A DNA stretch of 28,303 bases from the IMG/VR virus record IMGVR_UViG_3300027797_000103, positions 1 through 28,303 of that record. One strand, 5' to 3'. The DNA comes from a virus. Shown here one piece after another: positions 28,188-28,303 of the stretch. Each line of letters begins with the position of its first letter. Position 1 is the stretch's first letter. The position numbers and the translations under genes are program-made. The notes beneath the pieces are model-generated. The model saw only the letters and a list, made by a program, of their open reading frames with translations, was not told the DNA's origin and searched no databases.

Positions 28188-28303
28188 ATGAGTTTATTTG
28201 AAAGTGCAAGTTTGGTAGTAACTCCAAACGGAACAAAAGCATCGAAGTTATACGCTATAAAACCAACCGATGGAAGTGGCGATTTAACTGTAACAAGAGC
28301 AAC
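28188..28303 (+). CDS. Start of a structural or fibre-module protein (runs off the window)
   Basis: Thirty-eight residues are visible from ATG 28188: MSLFESASLVVTPNGTKASK, then LYAIKPTDGSGDLTVTRA. This beginning (SLFESASLV.TPNG.KA.KLYAIKPTDGSGDLTVTRA) is typical of large Bacteroidota phage proteins that I would place in the tail fibre or receptor-binding group. The position after the connector fits. The rest is outside the window. Confidence 0.65.
   Translation, partial: MSLFESASLVVTPNGTKASKLYAIKPTDGSGDLTVTRA

Overview
This window is most of a tailed double-stranded DNA phage (or prophage) genome whose host is a member of the Bacteroidota, probably a Flavobacterium-like bacterium. The reasons are: very AT-rich DNA; promoters of the TTTG / TAnnTTTG type instead of sigma-70 boxes; A-rich leaders (AAAACAATTATG and similar) instead of Shine-Dalgarno sequences; and a full set of structural proteins of the kind seen in Flavobacteriia phages. 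Every gene I accept lies on the + strand, tightly packed with ATGA or TAATG overlaps. I see no host genes, tRNA, integrase, repressor or CRISPR array. No stretch without a gene exceeds 300 bases; the longest is 13697-13835.

Layout: (1) 1-1062, lysis: end of a holin, a T7-type amidase, and a lipoprotein with a C-terminal membrane helix that looks like a one-gene spanin. (2) 1149-11435, early/middle genes: NinG-like nuclease, ERF annealing protein, SSB-like protein, a TSPPY-type DNA methyltransferase, a RecA/RepA-fold ATPase, a sigma-70-like factor, an MjaI-type restriction nuclease candidate, a DUF3310 protein, an exonuclease VIII-like nuclease, a DnaA domain IV-like protein, and many small unknowns. 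(3) 11485-12921, DNA packaging: probable small terminase and clear large terminase. (4) 12921-13835: three small genes and a structured non-coding element ending in a terminator. (5) 13836-21138, tail genes: chaperone with a probable -1 frameshift, tail completion proteins, two large tail proteins, tape measure protein. (6) 21201-27869, head genes with the tail tube inside them: XkdF-like protease, probable decoration and scaffold proteins, major capsid protein, tail tube, portal, head-tail connector. (7) 27950-end: a small WG-repeat protein and the start of a structural or fibre protein.

How the genes fit together: ERF, the exonuclease, SSB and NinG form a recombination set, and the ATPase and DnaA-like protein probably start or drive replication. 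The sigma-like factor is a candidate for switching transcription to the structural genes, which lack TAnnTTTG boxes but share a TTWATTTTTAAA motif close to several start codons. Reused GGGTAG...CTACCC terminators separate the modules. At least three promoters carry the same upstream box, GTTAAA[G/T]TTTTGTTAA.

The most striking observations are: apparent absence of CTAG and CATG and near-absence of GATC over 28 kb, in a genome that also encodes a TSPPY methyltransferase and an MjaI-family-like nuclease (MjaI cuts CTAG); the T9 slippery site in the tail chaperone; the shared promoter box at helically phased positions; the structured RNA at 13697-13793; and a short DGG-type repeat shared by a large tail protein and a small protein 9 kb away. 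Family calls are made from recognised motifs only; no database search was possible.
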